The notes under the pieces are model-generated. The model was given only the letters and a program-made list of their open reading frames with translations, made no database searches and had not been told where the DNA came from. From the NCBI GenBank assembly GCA_964469565.1, contig CAYXZD010000009.1:80604-144603 (forward strand): a stretch of DNA of 64,000 bases, given 5' to 3'. Every line of letters starts with the position of its first letter. Within the stretch, counting starts at the first letter, position 1. The translations under genes and the position numbers were made by a program. Source of the stretch: GCA-2720975 sp964469565 (GTDB lineage: Bacteria; Planctomycetota; UBA1135; GCA-002686595). Positions 1-8,866 of the stretch are shown in pieces.

Positions 1-89
1 TGAGTGGGGTGACATACGCGTGGGAGCGCCAGGTGAAGGGCCCCGCGGAACTGCCCTAGGAAGGACCGCACTCGGGGCTGGGGAGTAGC

Positions 90-2483
90 CTAAATGAGTT
101 CGTGCCGTTTGCGCAGGATCCACTCTGCGCTGAGGAGACCGAGGGCAAGCAGGAGCGTGCCCCAATGATCCCAAGCGTCGGTCAGCTCTGAGGATATTGG
201 CTCACGGCGCTCTTGATCGGGTGGGAATTGTGCTGCCAGGGTGCTCGTGTCACTGGCGTTCATGCTGATTCCTGCTGAGAGTGCAGCGAGGGATTCCAAG
301 GCTGCTGAATCAGGACTGGGGTCGTCATTCTCGCGCGACGGCAGGCGTACCTCGAATTCAGCTTGAGAGAGGCGTTCGCCATTGACTTCCATCCAGGAGA
401 TATAACGCCCCGGACGCTCGATGCTGAGGTCCCCGCGAAACTCACCGGCCTGCCCTGGGACTGGCTGCAGGCTGAGGTCCCGGGGAATCCCATCGGGCCC
501 TTGAACGCGTGCGTGCTGCACTGGGGCCTCGCTAGCTTGGTAGTCTTCATCCAGTACCCGTGCAACTAGGCTCACGCGCTCGTTCAAGTCGTAGCGGCTG
601 CGAAGGGGCTCAAGTGTGTAGCGCCGATCACCGGCACGCAGGCGGCCTAGAGCTAGCCATCGAACCGCATTGCGCCAGAAGCGCTCGTGATAGCGGTGCA
701 CATAGCGATAACGCCAGCGCCAAGTGGCATCATCGGTGGCGAGAAAGAGCGTACGCCCTGAGGGGTAGTAGCCTGCGACCAGCAGGGGGTCGCGCTGGTT
801 GTCACCACGGTCGGACTGCACCGGGTGGCGCAAGAGCACTTGGGCACCGGGCTTGGGGCCCAAGACGGGGAAGTACCAGTAGTACCCGCGCAGCCCCGTA
901 TTCTCCTCCCACAGCTCCCGGTTGACCTGCAGGTCGGAATGTAGCCGCACGATCTCATGGGGATTCCCAGGAGATTCGAGTGTGGGTCGGTATTCTGTGA
1001 GTGTCGGTCCTTGAAAGCCCAAGCTACTCGTGGGATCGAGCTTGACGGGCAGCAGGCGTGCAAAATCCGTCCCCGCCAGTGAGCGAGGGTTGTCGTACTC
1101 CCCCGCGATGATCCCGAGGCCGCCGCCCATCTCGACGAACTCGAACATTGACTTGACAAACTCTTCGCCTTGGGCCGGGTCGGGGGAGACGGCGTACGGG
1201 TTGACGTCGCCGAGAAGAATCACATCGTAATTGTCGAGCAACTCGCGGCGCTCGGTGGGCACACGTGCGAGGCGCGGGAGTCCTTCGGAGACTTCCTGGA
1301 GGAAGTCGGGGGTGGCGGACATCAGGAACACCTGGGCCTCGATGCGTTCGTCGGAACGCACGAGTAGGTCCTTGAGGAATCGATACTCATAGCGTGGGTG
1401 AGCTTCCACGTAGAGCACGCGAATCTTCTGGCGCGTGACCGGCACTTGGAGTTGCAGCTTGTTGTCGTCAAGCATGCGCTCATCGGGCAGTGGGGGGACA
1501 GATACCTGAAAACGACGTAGGCTGGACTCACCCCGCGCGGATCCGGGAGGGGCCACTAGGGTCACCCGTTCGCCAGCCTGGGCCAGGTCGATGGACTGGG
1601 ACGAGAGGGTGCGCTTGTTTCCGTCCTCATCAATCTCCTCGAGCACCACGGTTGTGGTCCCTGCATCGAATCCGCGCACATGGACGCGGACTGCAAGCAC
1701 GATTTCGTCTCCCTCAAGAACGGAGGTGGGAACCTCGACCAGTTCCACGAGCAGATTGTGCTCGGCCCTAGTATCGCCGACGACGATGGTATGCACGGGG
1801 ATCCCGGCGGCCCGGGCCAGAGGAGCGGATTCCTCTGGAGAGGGACCTCCATTGGACCGTCCATCGGAAATCACGATCACGTCTGTCACGTGTCTGCCTC
1901 GGTGGGCGTCGAGGGCAGACCGGAGGGCTTGACCGATGTGGGTTCCTCCACCTCTCCCCGAGAGTGCGCTCGCCGGCGAGCCACTGATGGGGGTGACTGT
2001 GTCGTGGAATGCATACACCCTTGCCTCGTAGCCCTGCTGGCTCAACAGGCCGAGGACTCGGCTTGTCAGGGTGGCAGCGGCGATCTCAAGGCGTGTGCTC
2101 TGCGCGGGTGCCTGACCCACTAGCGCTTCCAGCGCGGAGGCTTGCACAGGATCGTTGAGGTATGCGTCGCGGTTGAGCATGCTCGCCGAGTCATCGACGA
2201 GCACCAGCACCTCAGGGGCTTGGACGTTCTCTTGGCTGTGAACCTCGACGGGGCGGAATAGGACCAGCAGCAATAAAGTGATGGCCCCCGCGCGCAGAGC
2301 AATGAGTGTGCCCCGTACGGCCGGGCTCAGGGTTTCGCTTCGATAGGAGTACCACGCCACGAGCGCGGTGAGCGGGGCGATGATGAACAATACGATCCAG
2401 CCTGCCGGCATCTCAAGGAGGCGCAGAGTCGAGCGCAGCTCGGTTGACTGAGCAAGGGCTAGAGCATCGAGGGCTGTCAACAT
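90..2483 (-). CDS. VWA / glutamine-amidotransferase-like membrane protein
   Basis: Last gene of the MoxR operon, about 797 residues. The start at 2483 is chosen because its ATG overlaps the upstream stop by one base (TAATG); an in-frame start 39 bases further up would lie inside the previous gene. Two N-terminal membrane helices (about residues 18-65) precede a von Willebrand A domain with a MIDAS-type DDSASM motif and a later ISDGRS. A middle section beginning near IRVLYVEAHPRYEYR resembles the class I glutamine amidotransferase-like fold that follows VWA domains in planctomycete and bacteroidete proteins. A final helix ends in RKRHELI. By family knowledge such proteins work with MoxR ATPases in assembly or maturation of envelope complexes; the exact substrate is unknown. 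Confidence 0.85.
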   Translation of the reverse strand: MLTALDALALAQSTELRSTLRLLEMPAGWIVLFIIAPLTALVAWYSYRSETLSPAVRGTLIALRAGAITLLLLVLFRPVEVHSQENVQAPEVLVLVDDSASMLNRDAYLNDPVQASALEALVGQAPAQSTRLEIAAATLTSRVLGLLSQQGYEARVYAFHDTVTPISGSPASALSGRGGGTHIGQALRSALDAHRGRHVTDVIVISDGRSNGGPSPEESAPLARAAGIPVHTIVVGDTRAEHNLLVELVEVPTSVLEGDEIVLAVRVHVRGFDAGTTTVVLEEIDEDGNKRTLSSQSIDLAQAGERVTLVAPPGSARGESSLRRFQVSVPPLPDERMLDDNKLQLQVPVTRQKIRVLYVEAHPRYEYRFLKDLLVRSDERIEAQVFLMSATPDFLQEVSEGLPRLARVPTERRELLDNYDVILLGDVNPYAVSPDPAQGEEFVKSMFEFVEMGGGLGIIAGEYDNPRSLAGTDFARLLPVKLDPTSSLGFQGPTLTEYRPTLESPGNPHEIVRLHSDLQVNRELWEENTGLRGYYWYFPVLGPKPGAQVLLRHPVQSDRGDNQRDPLLVAGYYPSGRTLFLATDDATWRWRYRYVHRYHERFWRNAVRWLALGRLRAGDRRYTLEPLRSRYDLNERVSLVARVLDEDYQASEAPVQHARVQGPDGIPRDLSLQPVPGQAGEFRGDLSIERPGRYISWMEVNGERLSQAEFEVRLPSRENDDPSPDSAALESLAALSAGISMNASDTSTLAAQFPPDQERREPISSELTDAWDHWGTLLLALGLLSAEWILRKRHELI

Positions 2484-4759
2484 TAGGCAAGCCTCCGATG
2501 ACGACCCAGCCGTGCAGCCCAAAGGGAATCAGCCACAACACACAACAGTGCGCACAATGCGAGCCACCGCCACACCTCCCCTCGTTTGGGCGCTGGGCCG
2601 GTGGAAGCGGCGGAGTCGGAGCCGGCTTGGGCCACATGAAGCGCAGGATGGCAGGCGTCGAGCTCGACGCTAGAAATGCGCCGCAGATCACCTTCAGCGG
2701 GATTCATGGCGACTGCAAATGGCTCGTCTTCAGCGCCGTCGAGTTGGATCTTGTACAGGCCAAGGTTGCGAGTTTCGCTGCCGGAGAGGACGGGCAGTTG
2801 CCAGCGACCATCTTTCAGTTCGACAGCATCACCGGGTAGTTTGGAAGTGGCCCCCCCCGGTTTTACGAGTACTGGATTGCGCGGAAACTCAGCCAGAACG
2901 AGGCTGATTGCCTCGGTGGGCTCAATGCGCCGAACGCTCTGGGGGCGTGTGCCGGCATAGAGCATCCACTCGTGCATCAAGGGGACAAGGGTCTTGGGAG
3001 AAACCCCAATATCGGTCCAATCACGCTGAAAGCTGGTAGTCCATAGGTGGACACTGCCCTGATCCAACCGGCGTTCGATGAGCAGCGGTGAATGGTTTGC
3101 ATCGTCGAGTGTGATTAGAACGCGTGCGCCCTCAACCGGCCGAGTCTCAACGAATGAGTAGAGAGGAACTTCTGTCAGCAGTGGCTTCCACAGTTCGTCT
3201 GCAAAAAACCTCAAGATGGGGTGTTGTTCTTCGAAGGAGGCAACACGCCAGTAGCGCATGCGTCGGGAAGTGCTGCGGCGCCGGATGAGCTCGGCGGGCA
3301 GCAGTCCGGTGCCATCTGCGCGGAATAGGCGGCGGTTAGTGTCCACCAAGTCAGCCAGTTGAGAGCCCATTGTAATGACGAGAGTGGCGCCCGCAGCCAC
3401 GCGGTCTTTGATCGCTTCGACACTGACGGCTGAAAGACTGGGGACCCCGGCCAGCAGAATCACGTCAGGGGCAGCTAGGTCTAGGCTAGGGGACAGGAGT
3501 TCGTCTGGAGTGATTTCGGTGGTTTCGAACGGAGCGGCGAGTTGGCCCCCGAGCGAATCACGGCTGGCTAGGGGTTCGAGGGCTAGGAGTAGATAGGCAA
3601 CCTCATCTTTGTCGAGGTCGGTGGACGGCGCCCCATTGACTACGAGGATTGAAATCGGTGGGGCTACGTTGATCACGCCGGCGCGCGTGTTGTCGATACT
3701 GAGGCGGTCTCCCTCAAGTTCGGCAAGCAGGGCCTGCGGGCCGGACCTCTGCGCTTGGAAGCTGAACCGGACTTCCGCACTAGAGCGTGGGGCGAGATCG
3801 ACCTGCTGAATGGGGAGCTTATTGCCATTGACGCTGAGCGCCACTCTCTCCCGGGGCCGGGGTGAGGATCCGTGGTTGGCCACATCGACCACCACCTGGA
3901 CCTGGGCGTTCTCCCCGATGGGTTGGATGGCTCCTCGGACGGATTGGATGGAGAGGTTGGGAGGAGTTTCTTCGCGCGCGCCGAAATCCTCGACAACAAC
4001 CTGAACTCCCAATTCGTGCAGTGCGTCCAGGTGCTTGCGGATGAGGCTTCCCTGGGGGACAGTTTGGGGAATCGGGGTAGCCTGCAGCTCGCTGCCAGGA
4101 GTGAGGCTGGAAACCTCAGCAGTGAGGGCTCGAAACAAATCGCGCTGCATATCGCATAGCAGGTGCACATCGATTTGGCACATGCCCGTCCCGGCAGCTT
4201 CCTCTGTGGCTAGGCTGACGACCTGTCCAAGGGTGGCGGCTAGGTCCCCACGATGCGCCCCGACGCTGAGGGCGGGAAGGAGCGCGAGGGTGCGCTCAGG
4301 TGTGCCCCAGCCCAGTGTTTGAGCGGATTGTCCCAAGAGAACTAGCAGAGCGCGATCACCGCCCGGTTCGTCGAGCTCAGTCAGGAGCTCGGTGGCGCGT
4401 AGGGTGCTCAGGCTGAACAGATCCTGGGCTTTCTCGCGGTACCCCATGGAGGCTGAGGTGTCCATAATCAGGACGAGATCGCGTCGTTGCTGTGTCAGCG
4501 GGCCGAGCGGGCCCTTGTCTGCAAATGGACGTGCGACACACAAAGCCAACAGGGCGATGGCTCCCATTCGCAAAAGCAACAGGAGTAAGTTCTCGAGTTG
4601 CACCTGCCGTCGTGTCTTGCGGTAGGCCGCGAGCACGAAGCGCATGGCTCCCCACGCGAGGGGTTTGGGTCGTTGCCGATTCAATAGATGAATGAGCAAT
4701 GGCACGCCGGCGAGTGCGGCTCCGGCCACGAGACCTGGATTGACGAATCCCTCGAACAT
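2483..4759 (-). CDS. BatA-like N-terminal domain + VWA protein
   Basis: 758 residues. The N-terminus is a textbook BatA/aerotolerance-type membrane segment: the opening residues through LLIHLLNRQRPKPL, then a second helix LLLLLLRMGAIALLAL. A VWA domain follows directly, with MIDAS motif MDTSASMG near residue 100. A long extracytoplasmic part (CARDB/GATase-like, about 230-650) and a C-terminal helix (WLALCALLCVVADSLWAA) complete it. Start and stop each share one base with the neighbouring genes (TAATG), so translation is coupled with DUF58 upstream and the second VWA protein downstream. Role inferred from family: membrane partner of the MoxR chaperone ATPase. Confidence 0.88.
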   Translation of the reverse strand: MFEGFVNPGLVAGAALAGVPLLIHLLNRQRPKPLAWGAMRFVLAAYRKTRRQVQLENLLLLLLRMGAIALLALCVARPFADKGPLGPLTQQRRDLVLIMDTSASMGYREKAQDLFSLSTLRATELLTELDEPGGDRALLVLLGQSAQTLGWGTPERTLALLPALSVGAHRGDLAATLGQVVSLATEEAAGTGMCQIDVHLLCDMQRDLFRALTAEVSSLTPGSELQATPIPQTVPQGSLIRKHLDALHELGVQVVVEDFGAREETPPNLSIQSVRGAIQPIGENAQVQVVVDVANHGSSPRPRERVALSVNGNKLPIQQVDLAPRSSAEVRFSFQAQRSGPQALLAELEGDRLSIDNTRAGVINVAPPISILVVNGAPSTDLDKDEVAYLLLALEPLASRDSLGGQLAAPFETTEITPDELLSPSLDLAAPDVILLAGVPSLSAVSVEAIKDRVAAGATLVITMGSQLADLVDTNRRLFRADGTGLLPAELIRRRSTSRRMRYWRVASFEEQHPILRFFADELWKPLLTEVPLYSFVETRPVEGARVLITLDDANHSPLLIERRLDQGSVHLWTTSFQRDWTDIGVSPKTLVPLMHEWMLYAGTRPQSVRRIEPTEAISLVLAEFPRNPVLVKPGGATSKLPGDAVELKDGRWQLPVLSGSETRNLGLYKIQLDGAEDEPFAVAMNPAEGDLRRISSVELDACHPALHVAQAGSDSAASTGPAPKRGEVWRWLALCALLCVVADSLWAARLGRHRRLA

Positions 4760-5670
4760 TAGCGACCTCCTCCACCCCGAGCGCGTGCGCTGCGGCGGTT
4801 GAGGTAGGACGAAAGCACCGCATCGAGGGGCTTGTCAGTCGTGGTGCTGATGAAATCTAAGGACAGGGCGCGGGCTCCCCGGGCGAGGGTTGCATTGTGC
4901 TCCTGGAACTCTCGGAGATAGGCATCACGGATCGCCTTCGGGTCAATCTTCAGATCGCCGCTGTCTTCAAGGCCTTGCATCTTGACCAGCGTGTCTAGCT
5001 CGAAGGACGCTTCAAGCGGATCGAGAATCTGAACTAGAATCGGCTCGTGTCCTCCATGCACGAGGCGTCGCACACCTCGCAAGATATCGTCCACGTCATC
5101 GAAGAAGTCACTGAAGATCATTGTGATCCCCCTCTGTCGCAGGCGCGGAGCTAGGTCCTGCAAGATGGGTCCGATGGCCGTCGGACCTGTGGGTTGACAG
5201 CTGTCGAGGGTTTTCAGAATGGCGACTTCTTGGGCAGCGCCGTTGCCCGGCGGGACTTTGGAACGGTGGGCATCGTCGAAGACCACGAGTCCTGCGGTGT
5301 CCCTGGCTCCGATGATCAGGTGGGCGAGAGCGGCCGTTGCCCAGCGGGCATACTCGAACTTAGTCCAGGCCAAAGAGCTGAATGCCATGGATTCGGACGC
5401 ATCGAGTAAGAGATTGCAGGCGAGGCTGGTCTCCTCTACGTATTCCTTTACGACCAAGCGCTCTGAACGACCAAAGACCTTCCAGTCGATGCGGCGAACT
5501 TCGTCTCCAGGTGCATAGGAACGGTGTTGGGCAAACTCCACCGAACTGCCCCGGTGCGGGGACCGGTGAATACCTGCCATCGTGCCTTCGACGACCTTGC
5601 GGGCGACGAGGCTGAGGCTAGAGAGGCGGTTGAGAACCTCCGGGTCGAGTCCAGCGAAATGTGGCGGCAT
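4759..5670 (-). CDS. DUF58 domain protein
   Basis: 303 residues, the usual size. The diagnostic DUF58 block is present: HRSPHRGSSVEFAQHRSYAPGDE followed by the R-IDWKVFGRS segment (about residues 34-70), then a VWA-like fold with LLLDASESM. There is no predicted signal peptide or helix, so it is probably cytoplasmic at the membrane face. It lies 12 bp after moxR and overlaps the BatA-like gene by one base. DUF58 proteins are standard partners of MoxR ATPases; no enzymatic activity is known for the family. Confidence 0.9.
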   Translation of the reverse strand: MPPHFAGLDPEVLNRLSSLSLVARKVVEGTMAGIHRSPHRGSSVEFAQHRSYAPGDEVRRIDWKVFGRSERLVVKEYVEETSLACNLLLDASESMAFSSLAWTKFEYARWATAALAHLIIGARDTAGLVVFDDAHRSKVPPGNGAAQEVAILKTLDSCQPTGPTAIGPILQDLAPRLRQRGITMIFSDFFDDVDDILRGVRRLVHGGHEPILVQILDPLEASFELDTLVKMQGLEDSGDLKIDPKAIRDAYLREFQEHNATLARGARALSLDFISTTTDKPLDAVLSSYLNRRSARARGGGGR

Positions 5671-5682
5671 CCAGGCTGGGCT

Positions 5683-6723
5683 CTAACCGACGGCCTCGCC
5701 GGTTCCTCTGCTGAGGCCGGGCAATCCCGCGCCGACTTCAGCGCCGGGCTGAACTTGATCAAGCAGGCGATCGATGATGGCATCGGAGTCAACGCCTTCG
5801 GCTTGAGCAGTGAAATTCACAAGGATGCGATGCCGCAGGACGGGGTGCGCTACGGCGCGGATGTCTTCTGCAGCCACGTGATTGCGCCCAGCGAGTGCAG
5901 CGTGCGCTTTGGCGCCCAGGATGAGGAATTGGCTGGCCCGGGGGCCTGCTCCCCATGTGACGTATTGCTCGATGAAATCTAGCGGGGCGTCATCACGCAC
6001 GCGTGAGCTGCGCGTGAGGGCGAGTGCGTAGTCGTACAGATCATCCGCCACGGGAATCTCACGCACAGCTGCCTGCATTGCGTGAAGCTCATTTTCTTGG
6101 AGGATGCGTTCGATGGATTGCACGGCTTGGCCCGTGGTGCGGCGCAGGATTTCACGCTCTTCGTCGGCGCTTGGGTAGCCCACATTGACCATGAACATGA
6201 ATCGGTCGAGTTGGGCTTCGGGTAGGGGGTAGGTGCCTTCCTGTTCGATGGGGTTTTGGGTTGCGAGTACAAAGAAGGGCTCGGGTAGGGCGTGGGTCGT
6301 CTGGCCCGAAGTGACTTGGCGCTCCACCATGGCCTCAAGCAGGGCGGCCTGAGTCTTGGGCGGCGTACGGTTGATCTCGTCGGCGAGCAATACGTTGCAG
6401 AACACGGGCCCCGGGGCAAATCGGAATGTTCGCTCACCGGACTCGGGGTCGATGTGGAGAAGCTCGGTTCCCGTGATGTCCGATGGCATCAGATCTGGCG
6501 TGAACTGGATGCGGCTGAACCCCAAGTCCATCGTCTCCGCGAGGCTCGAGATCATGAGGGTCTTGGCTAGGCCGGGGACACCGACCAACAGGCAATGGCC
6601 CCGGGTCAGGATGGCGAGCAAGAGCTGGTCGATGACCTCATCCTGGCCCACGATGACCCTCTGAAGCTCGGTTTTCATGCGGGCATGGGTGTCCCGGAGG
6701 CGGTGGAGGGTGGATTCGGCCAT
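5683..6723 (-). CDS. moxR: MoxR family AAA+ ATPase
   Basis: 346 residues, typical of MoxR. Visible motifs in order: Walker A-like GVPGLAKT (about residue 48), LMPSDITGTELL, Walker B LLADEINRTPPKTQAALLEAM, sensor 1 ATQNPIEQEGTYPLPEAQLDRF and the C-terminal lid domain with RHRI. First gene of a four-gene minus-strand operon (moxR, DUF58, BatA-like, VWA). Family role: ATP-driven chaperone that matures complexes containing VWA proteins. Start at 6723 is the only ATG before the conserved N-terminal helix. Confidence 0.93.
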   Translation of the reverse strand: MAESTLHRLRDTHARMKTELQRVIVGQDEVIDQLLLAILTRGHCLLVGVPGLAKTLMISSLAETMDLGFSRIQFTPDLMPSDITGTELLHIDPESGERTFRFAPGPVFCNVLLADEINRTPPKTQAALLEAMVERQVTSGQTTHALPEPFFVLATQNPIEQEGTYPLPEAQLDRFMFMVNVGYPSADEEREILRRTTGQAVQSIERILQENELHAMQAAVREIPVADDLYDYALALTRSSRVRDDAPLDFIEQYVTWGAGPRASQFLILGAKAHAALAGRNHVAAEDIRAVAHPVLRHRILVNFTAQAEGVDSDAIIDRLLDQVQPGAEVGAGLPGLSRGTGEAVG

Positions 6724-7051
6724 GGAGGAAGGGCTGTGGGTGGGGTGTAGATAGGGATACGGGTGGAGCTAGCATATAGATAAAGGGGTCAAGGAGGTTT
6801 CTCAAAACGGGGGTTCTACCAATCCTCGCTCGATCGGATGGGGGCCCACTGGATCGCATCGGGTAATGGACGCTCGGCATGTGTGGGGCAGTCCGGGGCC
6901 TATCTCGGCGAGCCTGCTCACATTCCCGTGCCAGCCCTGCGCACCATTGCCCACCCCTTGGACCTCCCCCCGAATCTACTGTGGCTCGATCCGCCGAGAT
7001 TGTGAGTCCGCAATTGCGGAACCACTTCCCAGTCCCAGTGTTTGAACTCTC
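6724..7051. other. Divergent intergenic region, moxR / Fe-S membrane protein
   Basis: 328 bp between two divergent genes; it should hold promoters for both. No convincing small ORF was found. The only clear structure is a perfect 14-bp palindrome listed separately. Confidence 0.5.
7007..7020. promoter_or_regulatory. 14-bp perfect palindrome, possible operator
   Basis: TCCGCAATTGCGGA reads identically on both strands and ends 31 bp before the ATG at 7052, a typical place for a repressor or activator site. The regulator is not identifiable from the sequence. Confidence 0.4.
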
Positions 7052-8101
7052 ATGCCCTACCCTGCGCCCGTCAACCGCCCAGCCATTACCGGGTCCTGGT
7101 TTGCACTTCAGACCCTGGCCTTCATTCTGGCTCTCGCAGCCCTCACGGCCCTGTATTTTGCGCCGACCTATGGGCTCCACGCAATCTGGAATGTTCTCAT
7201 CCCGGCCGCTCCGCTCCTCTTTGTGTTTCTACCCGGACTCTGGCGCAACATTTGTCCCCTCGCGACTGCGGCATTGCTGCCACGAAAGCTAGGCCTCTCG
7301 TCCCGGCGACGCATGGGGCTGCGCACCAACCGTACTCTGAGGGCGCTATCCATCGCCGCCCTGCTAGTGATCGTCCCCCTGCGTCACGTCGCGCTTGACA
7401 TAGACGCAACATTCACGCTTGTTCTTCTACTCGCCGCGGGGCTTGCGGCATTCGCGCTGGGACTGATCTACGAGTGGAAGAGCGCCTGGTGCTCTGGCCT
7501 TTGTCCCGTGCAAGCTGTCGAGCGTCTCTATGGCGCTCGGCCCGTGACCTCCTTCGCCAACGCACGTTGCAGTTCTTGCGCGGCATGTACCCAATCTTGC
7601 AATGACTCACTCGCACAGCCGGTCCACGATCAAGCTCCCTCCCCTTCAGCGGGTACCCTAGAGTTCCTCGCAGCTGGGTTTCCTGGGTTCGTATGGGCTT
7701 GGTTTCAGATTCCCAATTACGTGCCCGAACTGGATCGTACCGCTCATACCCTCCAGGCGTATGGGCTCCCCTGGGCGGGCTTCGCAGTTTCAGCGATGAT
7801 CTACACGCTGGTTCGTAGGCTGGGCGCCCCCTCCCAAGCCCAGCGCATCTTCGCTACCACGGCGGTAGCGATCTACTATTTCTACCGGTTGCCTCTTCTC
7901 GTGGGGTTCAGCCAATACGCATCGGACGGGGTCTTAGTCGATCTGACCGGTGTTTTGCCCCCGTGGACCCCGGCACTCCTGAGAATCGGGACCACGAGCG
8001 CGATCTTGTTTTGGATGTTGTCCGACAAGCCTGCCCGCAAGCCCTGGCTACAACGCCCGCCCTATCAGGAAGGCCCACTGCACCGGGTCGATGCGGCCTA
8101 G
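7052..8101 (+). CDS. NapH/NosR-like 4Fe-4S membrane protein
   Basis: 349 residues, largely hydrophobic with about seven membrane helices. Two cysteine clusters lie on the cytoplasmic side: WCSGLCPVQAVE (about residue 147) and CSSCAACTQSC (about 173-183), the latter a 4Fe-4S-type spacing. A further LWRNICPLATAALL segment resembles the CP motifs of NosR/NapH/CcoG-type quinol-linked electron transfer proteins. No nap or nos catalytic genes are nearby, so the partner is unknown. Immediate neighbours are a small lipoprotein and, on the other strand, pyruvate:ferredoxin oxidoreductase. Family assignment moderate; specific role not assigned. Confidence 0.65.
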   Translation: MPYPAPVNRPAITGSWFALQTLAFILALAALTALYFAPTYGLHAIWNVLIPAAPLLFVFLPGLWRNICPLATAALLPRKLGLSSRRRMGLRTNRTLRALSIAALLVIVPLRHVALDIDATFTLVLLLAAGLAAFALGLIYEWKSAWCSGLCPVQAVERLYGARPVTSFANARCSSCAACTQSCNDSLAQPVHDQAPSPSAGTLEFLAAGFPGFVWAWFQIPNYVPELDRTAHTLQAYGLPWAGFAVSAMIYTLVRRLGAPSQAQRIFATTAVAIYYFYRLPLLVGFSQYASDGVLVDLTGVLPPWTPALLRIGTTSAILFWMLSDKPARKPWLQRPPYQEGPLHRVDAA

Positions 8102-8346
8102 GGGATCCAACTCGGGTCGAGTGCCTCTTGCTGCCGGGGTGTGCTCAGGTTTCGGTTCGGAGTCGGGTGCGAGGGGTCGACCCAATCCCTCGGATTGACT
8201 GGTGCATGGAGATGCATCGGTGTGGCCTTCAAGGCAATCCGGACTGGTGTGGGTTGTGCTGGGAAAAGGGCCAGCGCGGCCTACCGAGGATCGTAACCAC
8301 AGGAAAATGGGGTGGATCTTGAATGCGGGCGTGCTCTACTGGGCCC

Positions 8347-8688
8347 ATGAATAAAGCCAGCCTTGTCCCCGTGCTCTTGTTCCTGTGCGCCTCCTGTACC
8401 TCTTGGAGTCATGTCCCACGGACAGCCGATCTGACGGAGGTTTTTGAACTCGGAGACCTCGCTCGCGTCGAGCAACAAGACGGCACGCGCACTGAAATCA
8501 AGGTGACAGAAGTGGGCCCCAATCATTTGGGAGGAGGGGGGGCGGTGTTCCAGCAGGGCGAGTTGGTGTCCTTGAAGTCCGAGAAACTCGATTCGCTCAA
8601 GACGGTTGGAGCGGTGGCGGGTTCCGCAGTGACGCTTTACGTGGCGGCAGGCACCCTGCTGTTTACCCTGCTGATTCTCAGCCTCTAG
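8347..8688 (+). CDS. Small lipoprotein of unknown function
   Basis: 113 residues from the ATG at 8347, chosen because it directly precedes a signal peptide with a lipobox (LFLCASC, Cys at about residue 17). The mature part carries a stretch VEQQDGTRTEIKVTEV that looks like a small beta barrel, and a C-terminal hydrophobic helix (SAVTLYVAAGTLLFTLLILSL). I do not recognise the family. Confidence 0.6.
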   Translation: MNKASLVPVLLFLCASCTSWSHVPRTADLTEVFELGDLARVEQQDGTRTEIKVTEVGPNHLGGGGAVFQQGELVSLKSEKLDSLKTVGAVAGSAVTLYVAAGTLLFTLLILSL

Positions 8689-8866
8689 GGCATTTCAAGG
8701 CCAAGCCCCCGAGGAACCAGCCCGAGGTTGGGGGTTCGACGCTCAGCTGCAGTCGGTGGCCCCGATTACGAATCCGCGCCGTGAACCCCATCGCTGCCTG
8801 CCCAGAACCACCCAGCGGGTAGCCTTGGCGGGAACGTCGGTCTCGGCGATCCGAGGACAGGAATCC

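Noticed and set aside
8690..8760. tRNA-like T-loop sequence GGTTCGA near 8728
   Set aside because: No acceptor stem, anticodon arm or CCA end can be paired around it.
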